Assembly: GCF_001591445.1 (NCBI RefSeq)
Contig: NZ_BCUX01000015.1
Span: 1-64,000, forward strand
Length of the DNA: 64,000 bases
Direction: 5' to 3'
DNA from: Neobacillus drentensis NBRC 102427
GTDB lineage: Bacteria > Bacillota > Bacilli > Bacillales > Cytobacillaceae
Shown: in pieces, positions 8,434 to 16,794 of the stretch
How the letters are laid out: every line of letters begins with the position of its first letter
Position numbering within the stretch: the first letter of the stretch is position 1
The notes under the pieces: generated by a model
What the model saw: only the letters and a program-made list of their open reading frames with translations
Told to the model about the DNA's origin: nothing
Database searches by the model: none
Program-made: the position numbers and the translations under genes

Positions 8434-9213
8434 TTATATTAAACCGAGACGCTCTAATCCGTAGCGGACACCATCTTCTTCGGCAGAGAGTGTTACCATA
8501 TTGGCCACAGCTTTCAACTCATCACGGGCATTTCCCATGGCGACTCCCATTCCTACCAGTGATAGCATTTCCAAATCATTTAAACCATCCCCAAAGGCCA
8601 CCGCCTCATCAGGTGCAATCCCAATCTTTTCTAATAACTTAGTAATACCCACAGCTTTGTTTGAATTGGACAAATTCACATCACAGGTTCGTGCCCCTGA
8701 ACTCCATCTGCGAAAATCAAGTTCTGGAACCTTTGTCTGATAGGATGACTCCTCCTCTAGATCACAATGAAGGAAGATTTGATAAATATCCTGGTCTTTC
8801 CAAAATTGCGGCGGGGCAAGCTCCGGTTTCCATGGATCATGCTGATACGCTTCTACAACGAAGGGATGATCTAAATGGGTAACTTTAAAGCTCGTATCGC
8901 CTAAAAAAGTAAGAGGGTGCTGAAAGCCATTGGACAATTGATGGACTTTTTCTAATACATGCTTCTCCATGGAGCTTTTGTATATTTCTTTTCCTTCATG
9001 GAAGGCAAAGGCGCCATTAAAAAAGACCATAGAATCGACCCCGGTATCTTGAATAATCGACTCTGTAAAATATGGTGCTCTTCCGGTAGCAATAACCACT
9101 TTCATCTGTTTCTCTTTTAAGCGCTGAATGGCATCCTTTGTGGCATGACTAAGTGTTTTACCATGCGGGAGGATGGTTCCGTCTATATCTAAGATGACAA
9201 CTTTGTATTTCAT
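8434..9213 (-). CDS. Cof-type HAD-IIB phosphatase
   Basis: 259-aa haloacid dehalogenase-superfamily hydrolase of the Cof/YitU subgroup, which dephosphorylates sugar phosphates or flavin/PLP-type cofactors. Motif I is DIDGTILPHGK near the N terminus, motif II is VIATGRAP, motif III is the Lys in NSNKAVGI, and motif IV is VAFGDGLNDLEML. A C2-type cap lies between motifs II and III. ATG 9213 is supported by AGGAG with an 8-nt gap. The substrate cannot be predicted. Confidence 0.9.
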   Translation of the reverse strand: MKYKVVILDIDGTILPHGKTLSHATKDAIQRLKEKQMKVVIATGRAPYFTESIIQDTGVDSMVFFNGAFAFHEGKEIYKSSMEKHVLEKVHQLSNGFQHPLTFLGDTSFKVTHLDHPFVVEAYQHDPWKPELAPPQFWKDQDIYQIFLHCDLEEESSYQTKVPELDFRRWSSGARTCDVNLSNSNKAVGITKLLEKIGIAPDEAVAFGDGLNDLEMLSLVGMGVAMGNARDELKAVANMVTLSAEEDGVRYGLERLGLI

Positions 9214-9501
9214 AAAACACACTCCTATGATGCTATCTCACTTGATAAGCCAGTTTTTCTATAGTCCATGTTTGAATTTAAAGAGTATCTGAGTGGGTTT
9301 TCATTATACATGATGAAGAGTTGGTTCGCATCTTTAACAAACCTGTTTCAATGAAAATTTTTTGTAAATTCCTGGCTCATAAGATTTACTTAATATTGGA
9401 ATGTATATGAAAAAAGATATTAGCTAACATAGTTTGACTGTAATAATGTTATGTAAACTTACACACTTCCAGCCAACTGTACATTGAATATATCATTTAA
9501 T
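9214..9501. other. Intergenic region, no gene seen
   Basis: AT-rich gap between two minus-strand genes. It should contain the promoter of the Cof-type phosphatase on the minus strand. I see no ORF, repeat or structured RNA in it. Confidence 0.5.
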
Positions 9502-9538
9502 AAAAAATAAGACCCCGATACAGGGAGTCTTATTTTTT
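9502..9538 (-). terminator. Terminator of yugP
   Basis: AAAAAATAAGAC...GTCTTATTTTTT stem immediately after the yugP stop, with A/T tracts on both sides. Confidence 0.85.
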
Positions 9539-9539
9539 A

Positions 9540-10220
9540 TTAGTCATCATTATTTTGCATTCCAGTAAACATGAGAACAAAACGAAGTAATTCGGCAATT
9601 GCGACCACTGTTGCAGCTACATAGGTTAATGCAGCAGCATTTAGAACTTTCTTCGCTCGATATTCCTCTTCATTTCTGATAAGACCAGAACCAATCATTA
9701 CATTCAATGCTCTAGAACTTGCATTGAATTCAACCGGTAAGGTAACCACCTGAAAGAGCACTGCAGCGCCCATTGCAAGTATTCCTAGTAATAAAAAGTT
9801 GGCAGATGAAAGAAGAATGCCAATTAAAATTAGTATGAATGAAAAATTCGAGCCAATATTAGCCACAGGCACTAAGGCATGTCTTACACGCAATGGAACA
9901 TATCTGTCCTTTTGCTGTAAACAGTGGCCAACTTCGTGAATCGCAACGGATACCGAAGCAATGGAGGTACCATGGTAGTTTGCTGAAGATAGTCTTACAC
10001 TTCTACTTTTTGGATCATAGTGGTCAGATAAGTGACCTCTCACTTCTTCGACCGAAACATCGTATAAGCCATTTTCATCCAAAATTCTTCTAGCTGCCTG
10101 GGCCCCGGTCAAACCAGAGGAGGCTCCCACTTTTAAAAATTTAGAATAGGTATTTCGTAAGTACATTTGCACGAATAGTGGTATGATCATGATTAGAATA
10201 AAATAAACAATAAAACCCAT
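9540..10220 (-). CDS. yugP: YugP-type membrane zinc metallopeptidase
   Basis: 226-aa membrane protein of the neutral zinc metallopeptidase_2 family, matching the size of B. subtilis YugP. One N-terminal TM helix is followed by a soluble segment, then the zinc site HEVGH (about residue 97) in a hydrophobic context, then two or three further TM helices. It is presumed to cleave membrane proteins; its targets are unknown. ATG 10220 has AAGGAG 8 nt upstream; the longer in-frame start includes that site. It is monocistronic with its own terminator. Confidence 0.9.
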   Translation of the reverse strand: MGFIVYFILIMIIPLFVQMYLRNTYSKFLKVGASSGLTGAQAARRILDENGLYDVSVEEVRGHLSDHYDPKSRSVRLSSANYHGTSIASVSVAIHEVGHCLQQKDRYVPLRVRHALVPVANIGSNFSFILILIGILLSSANFLLLGILAMGAAVLFQVVTLPVEFNASSRALNVMIGSGLIRNEEEYRAKKVLNAAALTYVAATVVAIAELLRFVLMFTGMQNNDD

Positions 10221-10302
10221 GAAGTATGCTCCTTCTACAGATGACAAATTTATATCTTTAGTATACTTTATGGTTCAGGTTTTTAGTAATAAAGTGCTCG
10301 TC

Positions 10303-10336
10303 AAAAAGGACTTACCCAGTAATGTAAGTCTTTTTT
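10303..10336 (-). terminator. Terminator of holin-like gene
   Basis: AAAAAGGACTTA / TAAGTCTTTTTT stem with a 10-nt loop, 22 nt past the stop of the minus-strand gene at 10359. Confidence 0.8.
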
Positions 10337-10358
10337 GAATGGAGAGAATATCCGAGGA

Positions 10359-10643
10359 CTACTTTTTACTTCGTTTATTCCGATAAGCAATAAGATTTGT
10401 TTTTAATGAAGCATATGTCCCGACCGCTGCATAGCCGTAAAACCAGCCCATAAATATGCCGCCAAGGATGTTGTGTTTGTGACTGATAAAAATGGAAATA
10501 CCTAGTCCAAATAAAAGTGCAATCGTTGGTACAAACCATTTTGGTAATACAAAATACACCTTTATTAGTTGAGTTAACAATATTATGATGGGTATTGCAA
10601 AAATTGCATCCCAAAAGTTCGTTTTTATGGTAGGGAAATCCAC
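10359..10643 (-). CDS. Small holin-like membrane protein
   Basis: About 94 aa with three hydrophobic stretches and a basic C terminus (YRNKRSKK). The layout (short N terminus, LTQLIKVYFVLPKWFVPTIA, glycine-rich second helix, GGIFMGWFYGYAAVGTYASL) resembles A118-type phage holins, which often occur as single chromosomal genes in Bacillus. GTG 10643 with AAGGTG 9 nt upstream is my preferred start, and GTG 10655 is the longer option. No endolysin or other phage gene is next to it, so a lysis role is only an inference from similarity. Confidence 0.5.
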   Translation of the reverse strand: MDFPTIKTNFWDAIFAIPIIILLTQLIKVYFVLPKWFVPTIALLFGLGISIFISHKHNILGGIFMGWFYGYAAVGTYASLKTNLIAYRNKRSKK

Positions 10644-10693
10644 AGAACAACACACCTTTTTAAGCTTATTATGTGTGTTCTACGATAGGAATA

Positions 10694-10885
10694 TTAGTTC
10701 ATACTGATATACCAAGCTAATCCTCCAATTGCACCTAAGATAACGATCACATAAATCGCTGTCAACCTTATTGTGTTTTGTTTTGCGGAGCTTTTATAGT
10801 TTTCATCTGGTTTCCCCAAGAGCGCAAGCGTACCAACAAGGGCTGCTACTAAAACGATAATAATAAGTGCCATACCGACCTTCAT
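10694..10885 (-). CDS. Small two-TM membrane protein, unknown
   Basis: 63-aa protein with a hydrophobic N-terminal helix (MALIIIVLVAALVGTLALL), a polar middle (KPDENYKSSAKQN) and a second helix at the C terminus. ATG 10885 has GAGG 9 nt upstream; the longer in-frame starts sit on that site. It is divergent from the MocR-type regulator across about 165 bp, so it is a candidate neighbour target. I do not recognise the family. Confidence 0.6.
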   Translation of the reverse strand: MKVGMALIIIVLVAALVGTLALLGKPDENYKSSAKQNTIRLTAIYVIVILGAIGGLAWYISMN

Positions 10886-10964
10886 TTTTTTCATCCTCAC
10901 TATATGATAAAATTATTTATTTTCTTTAGACAAAGTATGATTCCTATTTTAAGGTTAAAATGAT

Positions 10965-11004
10965 AAAAAATGACCATCCAATTACTAAAAAAAATGACCA
11001 TCCA
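10965..11004 (+). promoter_or_regulatory. Direct repeats upstream of the MocR gene (candidate operator)
   Basis: AAAAAATGACCATCCA occurs twice in direct orientation, at 10965-10980 and 10989-11004, with a 24-bp period (just over two helical turns). MocR regulators such as GabR and PdxR bind direct repeats near their own promoters. The element lies between the regulator and the divergent membrane gene. Confidence 0.5.
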
Positions 11005-11050
11005 CTTTTTATCATAGTAGGTCCCAATTGAATGGAGAGGAGAGGAAATT

Positions 11051-12487
11051 GTGAACTGGAAACCAGATCGAACAAATAAAAGACCAATTTATAAACAAAT
11101 TGCCGATTACATTGAACAAGGTATTTCCACAGGTCTGTTTTCACCGGAAACGATGTTACCTTCAGAACGGGCCTTAGCTGAAGTGCTGCAAGTGAATCGT
11201 AGTACAGTGGTAGCAGCATATGAAGAATTACAGTCTATGGGGATTGTGGAGAGAAAAAAAGGGAGTGGAACCATTGTCAGTACAGATATTTGGGGACTCG
11301 AACATAGACGTATTCCAAACTGGAGCAGATATTTGGAGCGAGGCTCATTTCTTCCCAACCTTCCTGTTGTTCAAAGAATTCGTAAGGAAACACAGGAAAA
11401 TGATCTTATTAATATGGCAAGCGGTGAATTGTCACCAAGTCTATTCCCAAATGAGCAATTTCAACGTATCCTGTCAGAGCGGCCCTTTACAGGCTATCTT
11501 GGATATAACGATCCACAGGGGAGTAAAGAACTAAGGGATACGATTGCTACGCATGTGAAGGAGTATAAGAATATAAATACAGATTCTTCTTCGATTCTAA
11601 TTACATCGGGTGCCCAGCAAGCTCTCCATTTAATCGTTCAATGCCTGCTTAAACCTGGTGACGCTGTTGCGATTGAGGATCCATCCTACTGCTATTCACT
11701 TCCAATTTTCCATACGGCTGGTTTAAAAATCTATCGATTACCCGTCGATTCACATGGAGTCAATCCAGATGACCTTGTTCATTTTCATAAGAAACATCGA
11801 ATTAGAATGATTTTTTTAAACCCTGATTATCAAAATCCAACGGGAACAGTTCTTTCAATGGAAAGACGAAAACAAATTTTAAACCTATCAGCTGAATACG
11901 GTATTCCGATTATTGAAGATGACCCCTATAGTTTAACCTCCTTTGATGGAGTGGTAAATTCAACTTTAAAATCAATGGATGATAACGGAAATGTTCTCTA
12001 TATAAGTTCTTTGTCCAAAATTATTGCTTCAGGGTTGCGAATCGGTTGGGTAATAGGTCCTGCAAAGGTCGTTTATCGGCTTGCTGACGCCAAACAACAA
12101 GTGGACTTTGGACACAGTATTTTTCCCCAGTGGGTAGCCAATCAATTTCTCGGTTCCGAGTATTTTCATCCACATATTCATTTTTTAAGAAAGCAACTGA
12201 AACAACGGAGAAATCAGATTGTTCTAAGCCTTAAACAATTATTGGATGACAAAATTTCCTTCTCTATTCCAAATGGTGGAATTCATCTATGGTGCAAATT
12301 AAATGAGCCTATAGATGAACAAAAGTTACTTGAGGAATCAATTAGGAAGGGGATTGCAATTGTTCCGGGAGGGATATTAGGTTCTGAAAAGGGGTGTCAG
12401 CGTTTTACATATGGCAGGGTGGAAACAAGTTCCATCCATGAAGGGATCGAAAGGTTTTCGGAAGCGTTAATCAACATAGAAAAATGA
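11051..12487 (+). CDS. MocR/GntR-family transcriptional regulator with aminotransferase domain
   Basis: 478-aa PLP-dependent regulator. An N-terminal GntR winged helix (YKQIADYIEQGISTGLF...LPSERALAEVLQVNRSTVVAAYEEL, about residues 13-75) is fused to a class I aminotransferase-like domain. NPDYQNPTG is a family substrate/PLP motif, and the PLP lysine is in SSLSKIIASGLRIGW (about residue 320). Such proteins sense amino acid or vitamin B6 metabolites. GTG 11051 follows GAGAGGA. Direct repeats upstream may be its operator. No linked pdx, gab or ehu genes are present, so the regulated pathway is unknown. Confidence 0.85.
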   Translation: MNWKPDRTNKRPIYKQIADYIEQGISTGLFSPETMLPSERALAEVLQVNRSTVVAAYEELQSMGIVERKKGSGTIVSTDIWGLEHRRIPNWSRYLERGSFLPNLPVVQRIRKETQENDLINMASGELSPSLFPNEQFQRILSERPFTGYLGYNDPQGSKELRDTIATHVKEYKNINTDSSSILITSGAQQALHLIVQCLLKPGDAVAIEDPSYCYSLPIFHTAGLKIYRLPVDSHGVNPDDLVHFHKKHRIRMIFLNPDYQNPTGTVLSMERRKQILNLSAEYGIPIIEDDPYSLTSFDGVVNSTLKSMDDNGNVLYISSLSKIIASGLRIGWVIGPAKVVYRLADAKQQVDFGHSIFPQWVANQFLGSEYFHPHIHFLRKQLKQRRNQIVLSLKQLLDDKISFSIPNGGIHLWCKLNEPIDEQKLLEESIRKGIAIVPGGILGSEKGCQRFTYGRVETSSIHEGIERFSEALINIEK

Positions 12488-12547
12488 TTGGGATGAAACA
12501 TATAAGAAGGCCTCAACTCGTGTCATGAATTTTTTATAAAATAATAA

Positions 12548-12565
12548 TACATTTAATTCGAGATA
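12548..12565 (+). promoter_or_regulatory. MhqR-like operator candidate upstream of rpiA
   Basis: TACATTTAATTCGAGATA matches 14 of 18 positions of the palindrome TATCTCGAATTCGAGATA. The right half is perfect. It sits 6 bp upstream of the -35 box of the rpiA promoter. Confidence 0.45.
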
Positions 12566-12571
12566 TATTTA

Positions 12572-12599
12572 TTGACGGATTTTGTCGGAAAGTTATAAT
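12572..12599 (+). promoter_or_regulatory. Sigma-A promoter of rpiA
   Basis: TTGACG and TATAAT separated by 16 bp. This is a near-consensus pair about 130 nt upstream of rpiA. Confidence 0.65.
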
Positions 12600-12728
12600 A
12601 TGGATAGGTAAAGTGTAAAAAATGGACACACCAGAAAAATAAGTTTTACATAAGCAAGGGAACAAGTTACAAGAAAAGGGACAAATTAATCACGAGGCCT
12701 CCAGCTTAAGTTGAAGGGAGATTAAACC

Positions 12729-13400
12729 TTGAATGAAAAAAAAGAAGTTGGTGAAAAAGCGGTAGAATACGTGAAAGACGGCATGGTTGTTGGACTAGGT
12801 ACAGGGTCTACTGTGTTTTATTCCATTGCTAAACTAGGTCAATTGGTCCAACAAGGACTTTCCATCCAGGGAGTCCCAACTTCAGAACAAACGGCAAAAT
12901 TAGCGAGAGAATTCGGCATCCCACTAGTATCTTTCAAAGAGATCGAGGGAATTGATGTCGCAATCGATGGAGCTGATGAGGTAAATCCAGATTTAAATCT
13001 TATTAAAGGTGGAGGAGGCGCTCTTTTAAGAGAGAAAATAATTGCGAAAGCAGCGAGAACTTTTATTGTAGTTGCCGATTCACACAAATATGTAGATACC
13101 TTAGGAGCTTTTCCGCTGCCAATAGAAGTAGTCCCATTTGGCTATGAAATGACCATGAAGCACATGCGAGAGCTCGGTGGCAGCCCGAACTTGAGGCAAA
13201 CAAATGGGACCCCATATCTTTCAGATAACGGTAATTATGTGATTGATTGTGATTTTATAGAAATAAAGGATCCAATTGCCTTGGAGAGAGAGCTAAATAT
13301 CATTCCGGGTGTTGTTGAAAATGGATTATTTGTTGACATGACAGATGCTGTCATTACATTAGACAGTAATAAAAACCTAATTACAAAAGTCCGCAAATAA
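12729..13400 (+). CDS. rpiA: Ribose-5-phosphate isomerase A
   Basis: Interconverts ribose 5-phosphate and ribulose 5-phosphate in the non-oxidative pentose phosphate pathway. 223 aa, normal for RpiA. Signatures: GLGTGSTV (about residue 26), IDGADEVNPDLNLIKGGGGALLREK with the catalytic Asp and Lys region, and ADSHKYV. The start is TTG 12729 with AAGGGAG 8 nt upstream. Transaldolase follows after 249 bp in the same direction, giving a two-gene pentose phosphate block. A candidate MhqR-like box precedes the promoter, which would be unusual control for this enzyme. Confidence 0.95.
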   Translation: MNEKKEVGEKAVEYVKDGMVVGLGTGSTVFYSIAKLGQLVQQGLSIQGVPTSEQTAKLAREFGIPLVSFKEIEGIDVAIDGADEVNPDLNLIKGGGGALLREKIIAKAARTFIVVADSHKYVDTLGAFPLPIEVVPFGYEMTMKHMRELGGSPNLRQTNGTPYLSDNGNYVIDCDFIEIKDPIALERELNIIPGVVENGLFVDMTDAVITLDSNKNLITKVRK

Positions 13401-13649
13401 AAAAATCCGGTTTTAATATTTAAGATCTAGAAGAGACTACTAAAGGATGTTATATCCAACCTAAAAAGATTTGTTAGAAAAATATAACAAAATATTGAAA
13501 TCTTTGAGGGAAAACATATAAAATAAGTAGATGCAGCTTTAGATCTTAAAACAGCAACATAGTTATTGCTATTTCACTATTTATACGCCCGCTCCATGAA
13601 TATAGCGGACACGCTGTTAAAAAAATAAATATTTTGGAGGAATTTTATT

Positions 13650-14309
13650 ATGAAATTTTTTATCGATACTGCAAACTTAGAGGAAATCAAAAAAGCCTAT
13701 AAAATCGGCGTATTATCAGGTGTAACAACCAACCCATCTTTAGTCGCAAAAGAAGGCGTGAAATTCGAAGACCGTATTGCTGAAATCTTAAATGCCGTAC
13801 CAGAGGTTGAATCTGTTTCTGCCGAAGTAACACCAAATGCTTTGACAGCTGAACAAATGATTGCTGAAGCAGATGAGCTCATTAAAATTAACGGCGGTGA
13901 TAAAAATATTACCATTAAGCTTCCAATGAACTTAGATGGACTAGAAGCTTGCCGCTATTTAACAAAAAAAGGTGTTAAAACGAATGTTACGCTAATATTT
14001 AGTGTGAACCAGGCATTACTGGCTGCTCGTGCAGGAGCTACTTATGTTTCCCCATTCTTAGGTCGTTTGGATGATATTAACGAAGATGGTGTAGAATTAG
14101 TAGCAAAAATCGCTAAGATGTTCCAGGTACAGAAATTAGATTCACAAATTATTGCAGCATCTGTTCGCCACCCAGATCACGTGACTCGTGTAGCAATGGC
14201 TGGAGCTCATATCGCAACTATTCCATTCAAGGTAATTGAGCAATTATCAAAACACCCATTAACAGACCAAGGTTTAGAGAAGTTTGCCGCTGACTGGAAA
14301 ACTGTCTAA
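13650..14309 (+). CDS. tal: Transaldolase, TalC/FSA-type
   Basis: 219-aa short transaldolase of the MipB/TalC family, which transfers a dihydroxyacetone unit between sugar phosphates. It starts [16 protein letters not shown]; the Schiff-base lysine lies in NITIKLPM (about residue 90). [13 protein letters not shown] and [14 protein letters not shown] are family signatures. ATG has GGAGG upstream. Codon use is biased to frequent codons, as for a well-expressed gene. It lies downstream of rpiA and may share its transcript or have its own promoter in the 249-bp gap. Confidence 0.95.
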   Translation: MKFFIDTANLEEIKKAYKIGVLSGVTTNPSLVAKEGVKFEDRIAEILNAVPEVESVSAEVTPNALTAEQMIAEADELIKINGGDKNITIKLPMNLDGLEACRYLTKKGVKTNVTLIFSVNQALLAARAGATYVSPFLGRLDDINEDGVELVAKIAKMFQVQKLDSQIIAASVRHPDHVTRVAMAGAHIATIPFKVIEQLSKHPLTDQGLEKFAADWKTV

Positions 14310-14326
14310 TAATTAATAGAAAACAT

Positions 14327-14368
14327 AAGGGCGTTACTTCCTGACTTCTAAAGGAGGCTAACGCCTTT
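14327..14368 (+). terminator. Probable terminator of tal
   Basis: AAGGGCGTTA pairs with TAACGCCTTT. The T tail is short (TTTAAATAA), so efficiency is uncertain. Confidence 0.5.
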
Positions 14369-14380
14369 AAATAACAAAAA

Positions 14381-14398
14381 TACCACGAATTCAAGATT
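14381..14398 (+). promoter_or_regulatory. MhqR-like operator candidate upstream of flavin reductase-mhqD
   Basis: TACCACGAATTCAAGATT matches 14 of 18 positions of TATCTCGAATTCGAGATA and keeps the CGAATTC core. It precedes two genes, one of which is the homologue of the MhqR target mhqD. Confidence 0.55.
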
Positions 14399-14476
14399 CT
14401 CGATTTATAAATATTATCAATAATTTAATCAATTATATGACATCATAATAAAACAGGACTGATTATAGGAAAAGGA

Positions 14477-15094
14477 ATGATTTCTTTGCTTTCAATTGAT
14501 CCATCCTTAATGTCGGAAAGAGAAAATTATAAATTTTTAATCGGGAGCATAATCCCTAGACCGATTGCGTTCGTCACAACGATTTCAAAAGATGGCGTTT
14601 TAAATGGTGCACCTTTTAGTTATTTTAATATCGTGTCATCTAATCCCCCGATGATCTCCCTATCTATTCAACGCTCTGGGGGGAGACAAAAGGATACGAC
14701 AAGAAACATCATCGAGTCTAAGCAATTTGTTGTCCATATCGTTGATGAACAAAATGTTGAAAAAATAAATACAACAGCCGCAAGCCTTCCGCCTGATCAG
14801 AGTGAAATAGAGTTAGCACACTTAACACCAGTCGAAAGCGCGAAAATTTCTGTACCAGGGGTAACAGAAGCCAAGGTTCGAATGGAATGTACTTTAGAGC
14901 ATACCTTAGAATTGGGAGACCAGGATAAACCGGGGTGTGATTTTATTATCGGAAAAGTAGTTCAATTTCATATTGAAAGTGACATTTATGAAAAAGGAAG
15001 AATTGATCCAGGTGGTTTAGCAGCGGTAAGTCGATTAGCTGGGAATAATTACGCCAAAATCGGTGAAATTTTTGAAATCGAAAGACCCAAATAA
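14477..15094 (+). CDS. Flavin reductase-like FMN-binding protein
   Basis: 205-aa split-barrel flavoprotein of the flavin_reduct family (IIPRPIAFVTTISKDGVLNGAPFSYFN... is the conserved N-terminal half, and SSNPPMISLSI the flavin-contact strand). Members use NAD(P)H to reduce FMN or act as FMN-binding oxidoreductases. ATG 14477 follows AAAAGGA closely; TTG 14486 has better spacing and may be the true start. Just upstream of mhqD, it probably belongs to the same electrophile-response operon. It could in principle supply reduced flavin to other enzymes, but a dedicated link to the distant monooxygenase cluster is not shown. Confidence 0.85.
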   Translation: MISLLSIDPSLMSERENYKFLIGSIIPRPIAFVTTISKDGVLNGAPFSYFNIVSSNPPMISLSIQRSGGRQKDTTRNIIESKQFVVHIVDEQNVEKINTTAASLPPDQSEIELAHLTPVESAKISVPGVTEAKVRMECTLEHTLELGDQDKPGCDFIIGKVVQFHIESDIYEKGRIDPGGLAAVSRLAGNNYAKIGEIFEIERPK

Positions 15095-15128
15095 CTCTTA
15101 AAATCCTATTTTAAAAGGGAGAGTAAAG

Positions 15129-15233
15129 ATGCAGATAACAGCGGGCGTTATCATATTTCAGCAATGGGAAACGATGCACACGGAAATATCGAGTTTTTGG
15201 AGGGAAATTACTAATGAAACATATATTCAATAA
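15129..15233 (+). other. Short ORF or gene remnant between flavin reductase and mhqD
   Basis: ATG 15129 has GGGAG 7 nt upstream and opens a 34-codon ORF (MQITAGVIIFQQWETM...) overlapping the mhqD start. In another frame, continuous with the flavin reductase frame, the 40 codons after its stop read like a protein C terminus (RYHISAMGNDAHGNIEF...) and end in a TAATG overlap with mhqD. Either a coupling leader ORF or the remnant of a lost gene is possible; I cannot tell which. Confidence 0.3.
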
Positions 15234-15816
15234 GGGGAAAAATCCAACAAAACCCACGCTACTATTGTTACATGGTACGGGGGGCAATGAATTAGATTTG
15301 CTGCCACTTGCAGGAATGATTGATGATGAGGCAAATGTACTCAGCGTCCGTGGGAATGTATTAGAAAATGGCATGCCACGTTTTTTCCGCAGATTAGCTG
15401 AAGGTGTTTTTGATGAAGAAGACCTTATTTTCCGAACAAAAGAATTAAATGAGTTTCTTGATGAATCAGCCGAAAAGTATGGTTTTGAAAGAGATAATAT
15501 TATGGCGATTGGTTATTCGAATGGAGCAAATATAGCGGCAAGTCTATTATTTCATTATCAACATGCTTTAAAAGGAGCGATTCTTCATCATCCAATGGTA
15601 CCAAGAAGAGGAATGGACCTCCCTGATTTATCAGGGAAAACTGTGTTTATTGCAGCGGGAACGAACGATCCCATCTGTTCCCCAATGGAATCGACTGATT
15701 TACAATCATTATTAGAAAAGGCGAATGCGAATGTAGAAATTCATTGGGAGAATCGAGGTCATCAATTAACCATCCAAGAGGTAGAAGCAGCAGCTCAATG
15801 GTATCGGAAATTATAA
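15214..15816 (+). CDS. mhqD: Alpha/beta-hydrolase MhqD
   Basis: 200-aa carboxylesterase/phospholipase-type hydrolase, very like B. subtilis MhqD, a methylhydroquinone- and electrophile-induced protein. Family features: LLLLHGTGGNELDLLPLA oxyanion region, nucleophile Ser in GYSNGAN (about residue 106), catalytic Asp in AAGTNDPICSP, and catalytic His in RGHQLT. The segment NVLENGMPRFFRRLAEGVFD is a hallmark of this group. ATG 15214 has GGAGG upstream. In B. subtilis mhqD is cotranscribed with the dioxygenase gene mhqE and repressed by MhqR. Here a flavin reductase takes the upstream place and an MhqR-like box precedes the pair. Confidence 0.92.
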   Translation: MKHIFNKGKNPTKPTLLLLHGTGGNELDLLPLAGMIDDEANVLSVRGNVLENGMPRFFRRLAEGVFDEEDLIFRTKELNEFLDESAEKYGFERDNIMAIGYSNGANIAASLLFHYQHALKGAILHHPMVPRRGMDLPDLSGKTVFIAAGTNDPICSPMESTDLQSLLEKANANVEIHWENRGHQLTIQEVEAAAQWYRKL

Positions 15817-15863
15817 CAAGCCATTTAAAATTCTTAAATTAAAGATTTATCAGATGAAAATAA

Positions 15864-15897
15864 AAAGTCTGATGGGATGATCCTCCCATCAGACTTT
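15864..15897. terminator. Bidirectional terminator between mhqD and pirin gene
   Basis: 14-bp stem AAAGTCTGATGGGA with a 6-nt loop, flanked by A and T tracts, between convergent genes. Confidence 0.85.
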
Positions 15898-15912
15898 GTT
15901 CTATTGCCCCAA

Positions 15913-16614
15913 CTAGTTCGCTTTTTTCATTTCGATAAGCAAAATATGCGACGTTTTTTCGGCCAGTATTGTCATCTCTTCTTCAACAACCTCGAGGCCA
16001 TCTCTATCAGAAAGTTCCAAACCGTTGATGACTGAAGTTCCTTCAATTTGAACTAAATAAGCCTGCCTACCTTCACTCACTGGAAAGCTTATTTCCTTTC
16101 CTGGCTGCAATTCTAAGGAATAAATATTTGCATCTTGGTTAATTTTAATTGGAGCATCGCCGTCTAATCCTGAAACCATGTGCAGCCAATTATCTTTTCG
16201 ATCATCCCAATTAAATCTAAAATCACCATAGGCTGGTGTATGACCATATTTGTCTGGTAAAATCCAAATTTGTAAAAACCTTGATGTATTCTCTCCTAAA
16301 TTATACTCACTGTGATGCACACCCGTACCTGCACTCATATATTGAACTTGTCCGCGTGATATTGTGTTTTGGTTGCCCATGTTATCACCATGAGTCAATT
16401 CACCATCCACCACATAGGAGATGATCTCCATATCTTTATGTGGATGCGTTCCAAAACCTGTTTGAGGATTAATTAAATCATCGTTGATTACTCGTAAAAC
16501 CCCGAATTGAATATTAGCTGGATTATAATATTCTGCAAATGAAAAGTGAAATTTGCTTCTTAACCAGCCATGATTACTAGAACCCATATGATTACTGTCG
16601 ATTTTTTTTAACAT
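15913..16614 (-). CDS. Pirin family protein (YhhW/quercetinase-like)
   Basis: 233-aa bicupin of the pirin family. The metal-binding residues are visible in FGTHPHKDMEI (two His), GVHHSEY (His, with Glu) and the conserved QYMSAGTGV segment. Relatives bind Fe or Ni and some cleave quercetin. ATG 16614 has GGGAG 8 nt upstream; the longer ORF start overlaps that site. The promoter upstream is a consensus sigma-A site with an almost perfect MhqR-like palindrome at the start point, so the gene is probably induced by quinones or aldehydes. It is convergent with mhqD. Confidence 0.9.
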   Translation of the reverse strand: MLKKIDSNHMGSSNHGWLRSKFHFSFAEYYNPANIQFGVLRVINDDLINPQTGFGTHPHKDMEIISYVVDGELTHGDNMGNQNTISRGQVQYMSAGTGVHHSEYNLGENTSRFLQIWILPDKYGHTPAYGDFRFNWDDRKDNWLHMVSGLDGDAPIKINQDANIYSLELQPGKEISFPVSEGRQAYLVQIEGTSVINGLELSDRDGLEVVEEEMTILAEKTSHILLIEMKKAN

Positions 16615-16654
16615 AATTATCTCTCCCATCTAATGAAAAATTAAAATATAAATT

Positions 16655-16701
16655 TATCTTGAATTCGAGATAATTATATATTCTATATTGTCTAGTGTCA
16701 A
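16655..16701 (-). promoter_or_regulatory. Pirin promoter with MhqR-like operator
   Basis: On the minus strand TTGACA (16701-16696), a 17-bp spacer and TATAAT (16678-16673) form a perfect sigma-A promoter. Directly after it lies TATCTTGAATTCGAGATA (16655-16672, plus-strand reading), which matches 17 of 18 bases of the MhqR palindrome. Repressor bound here would cover the transcription start. Confidence 0.8.
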
Positions 16702-16794
16702 CGTAAATATTCTAGAACAAACATCATTAGCTATTCTAAAAGAATAATATATATTGGAAGCGGAATATAGGAAATATCTCCTAATAGAGTTTCA

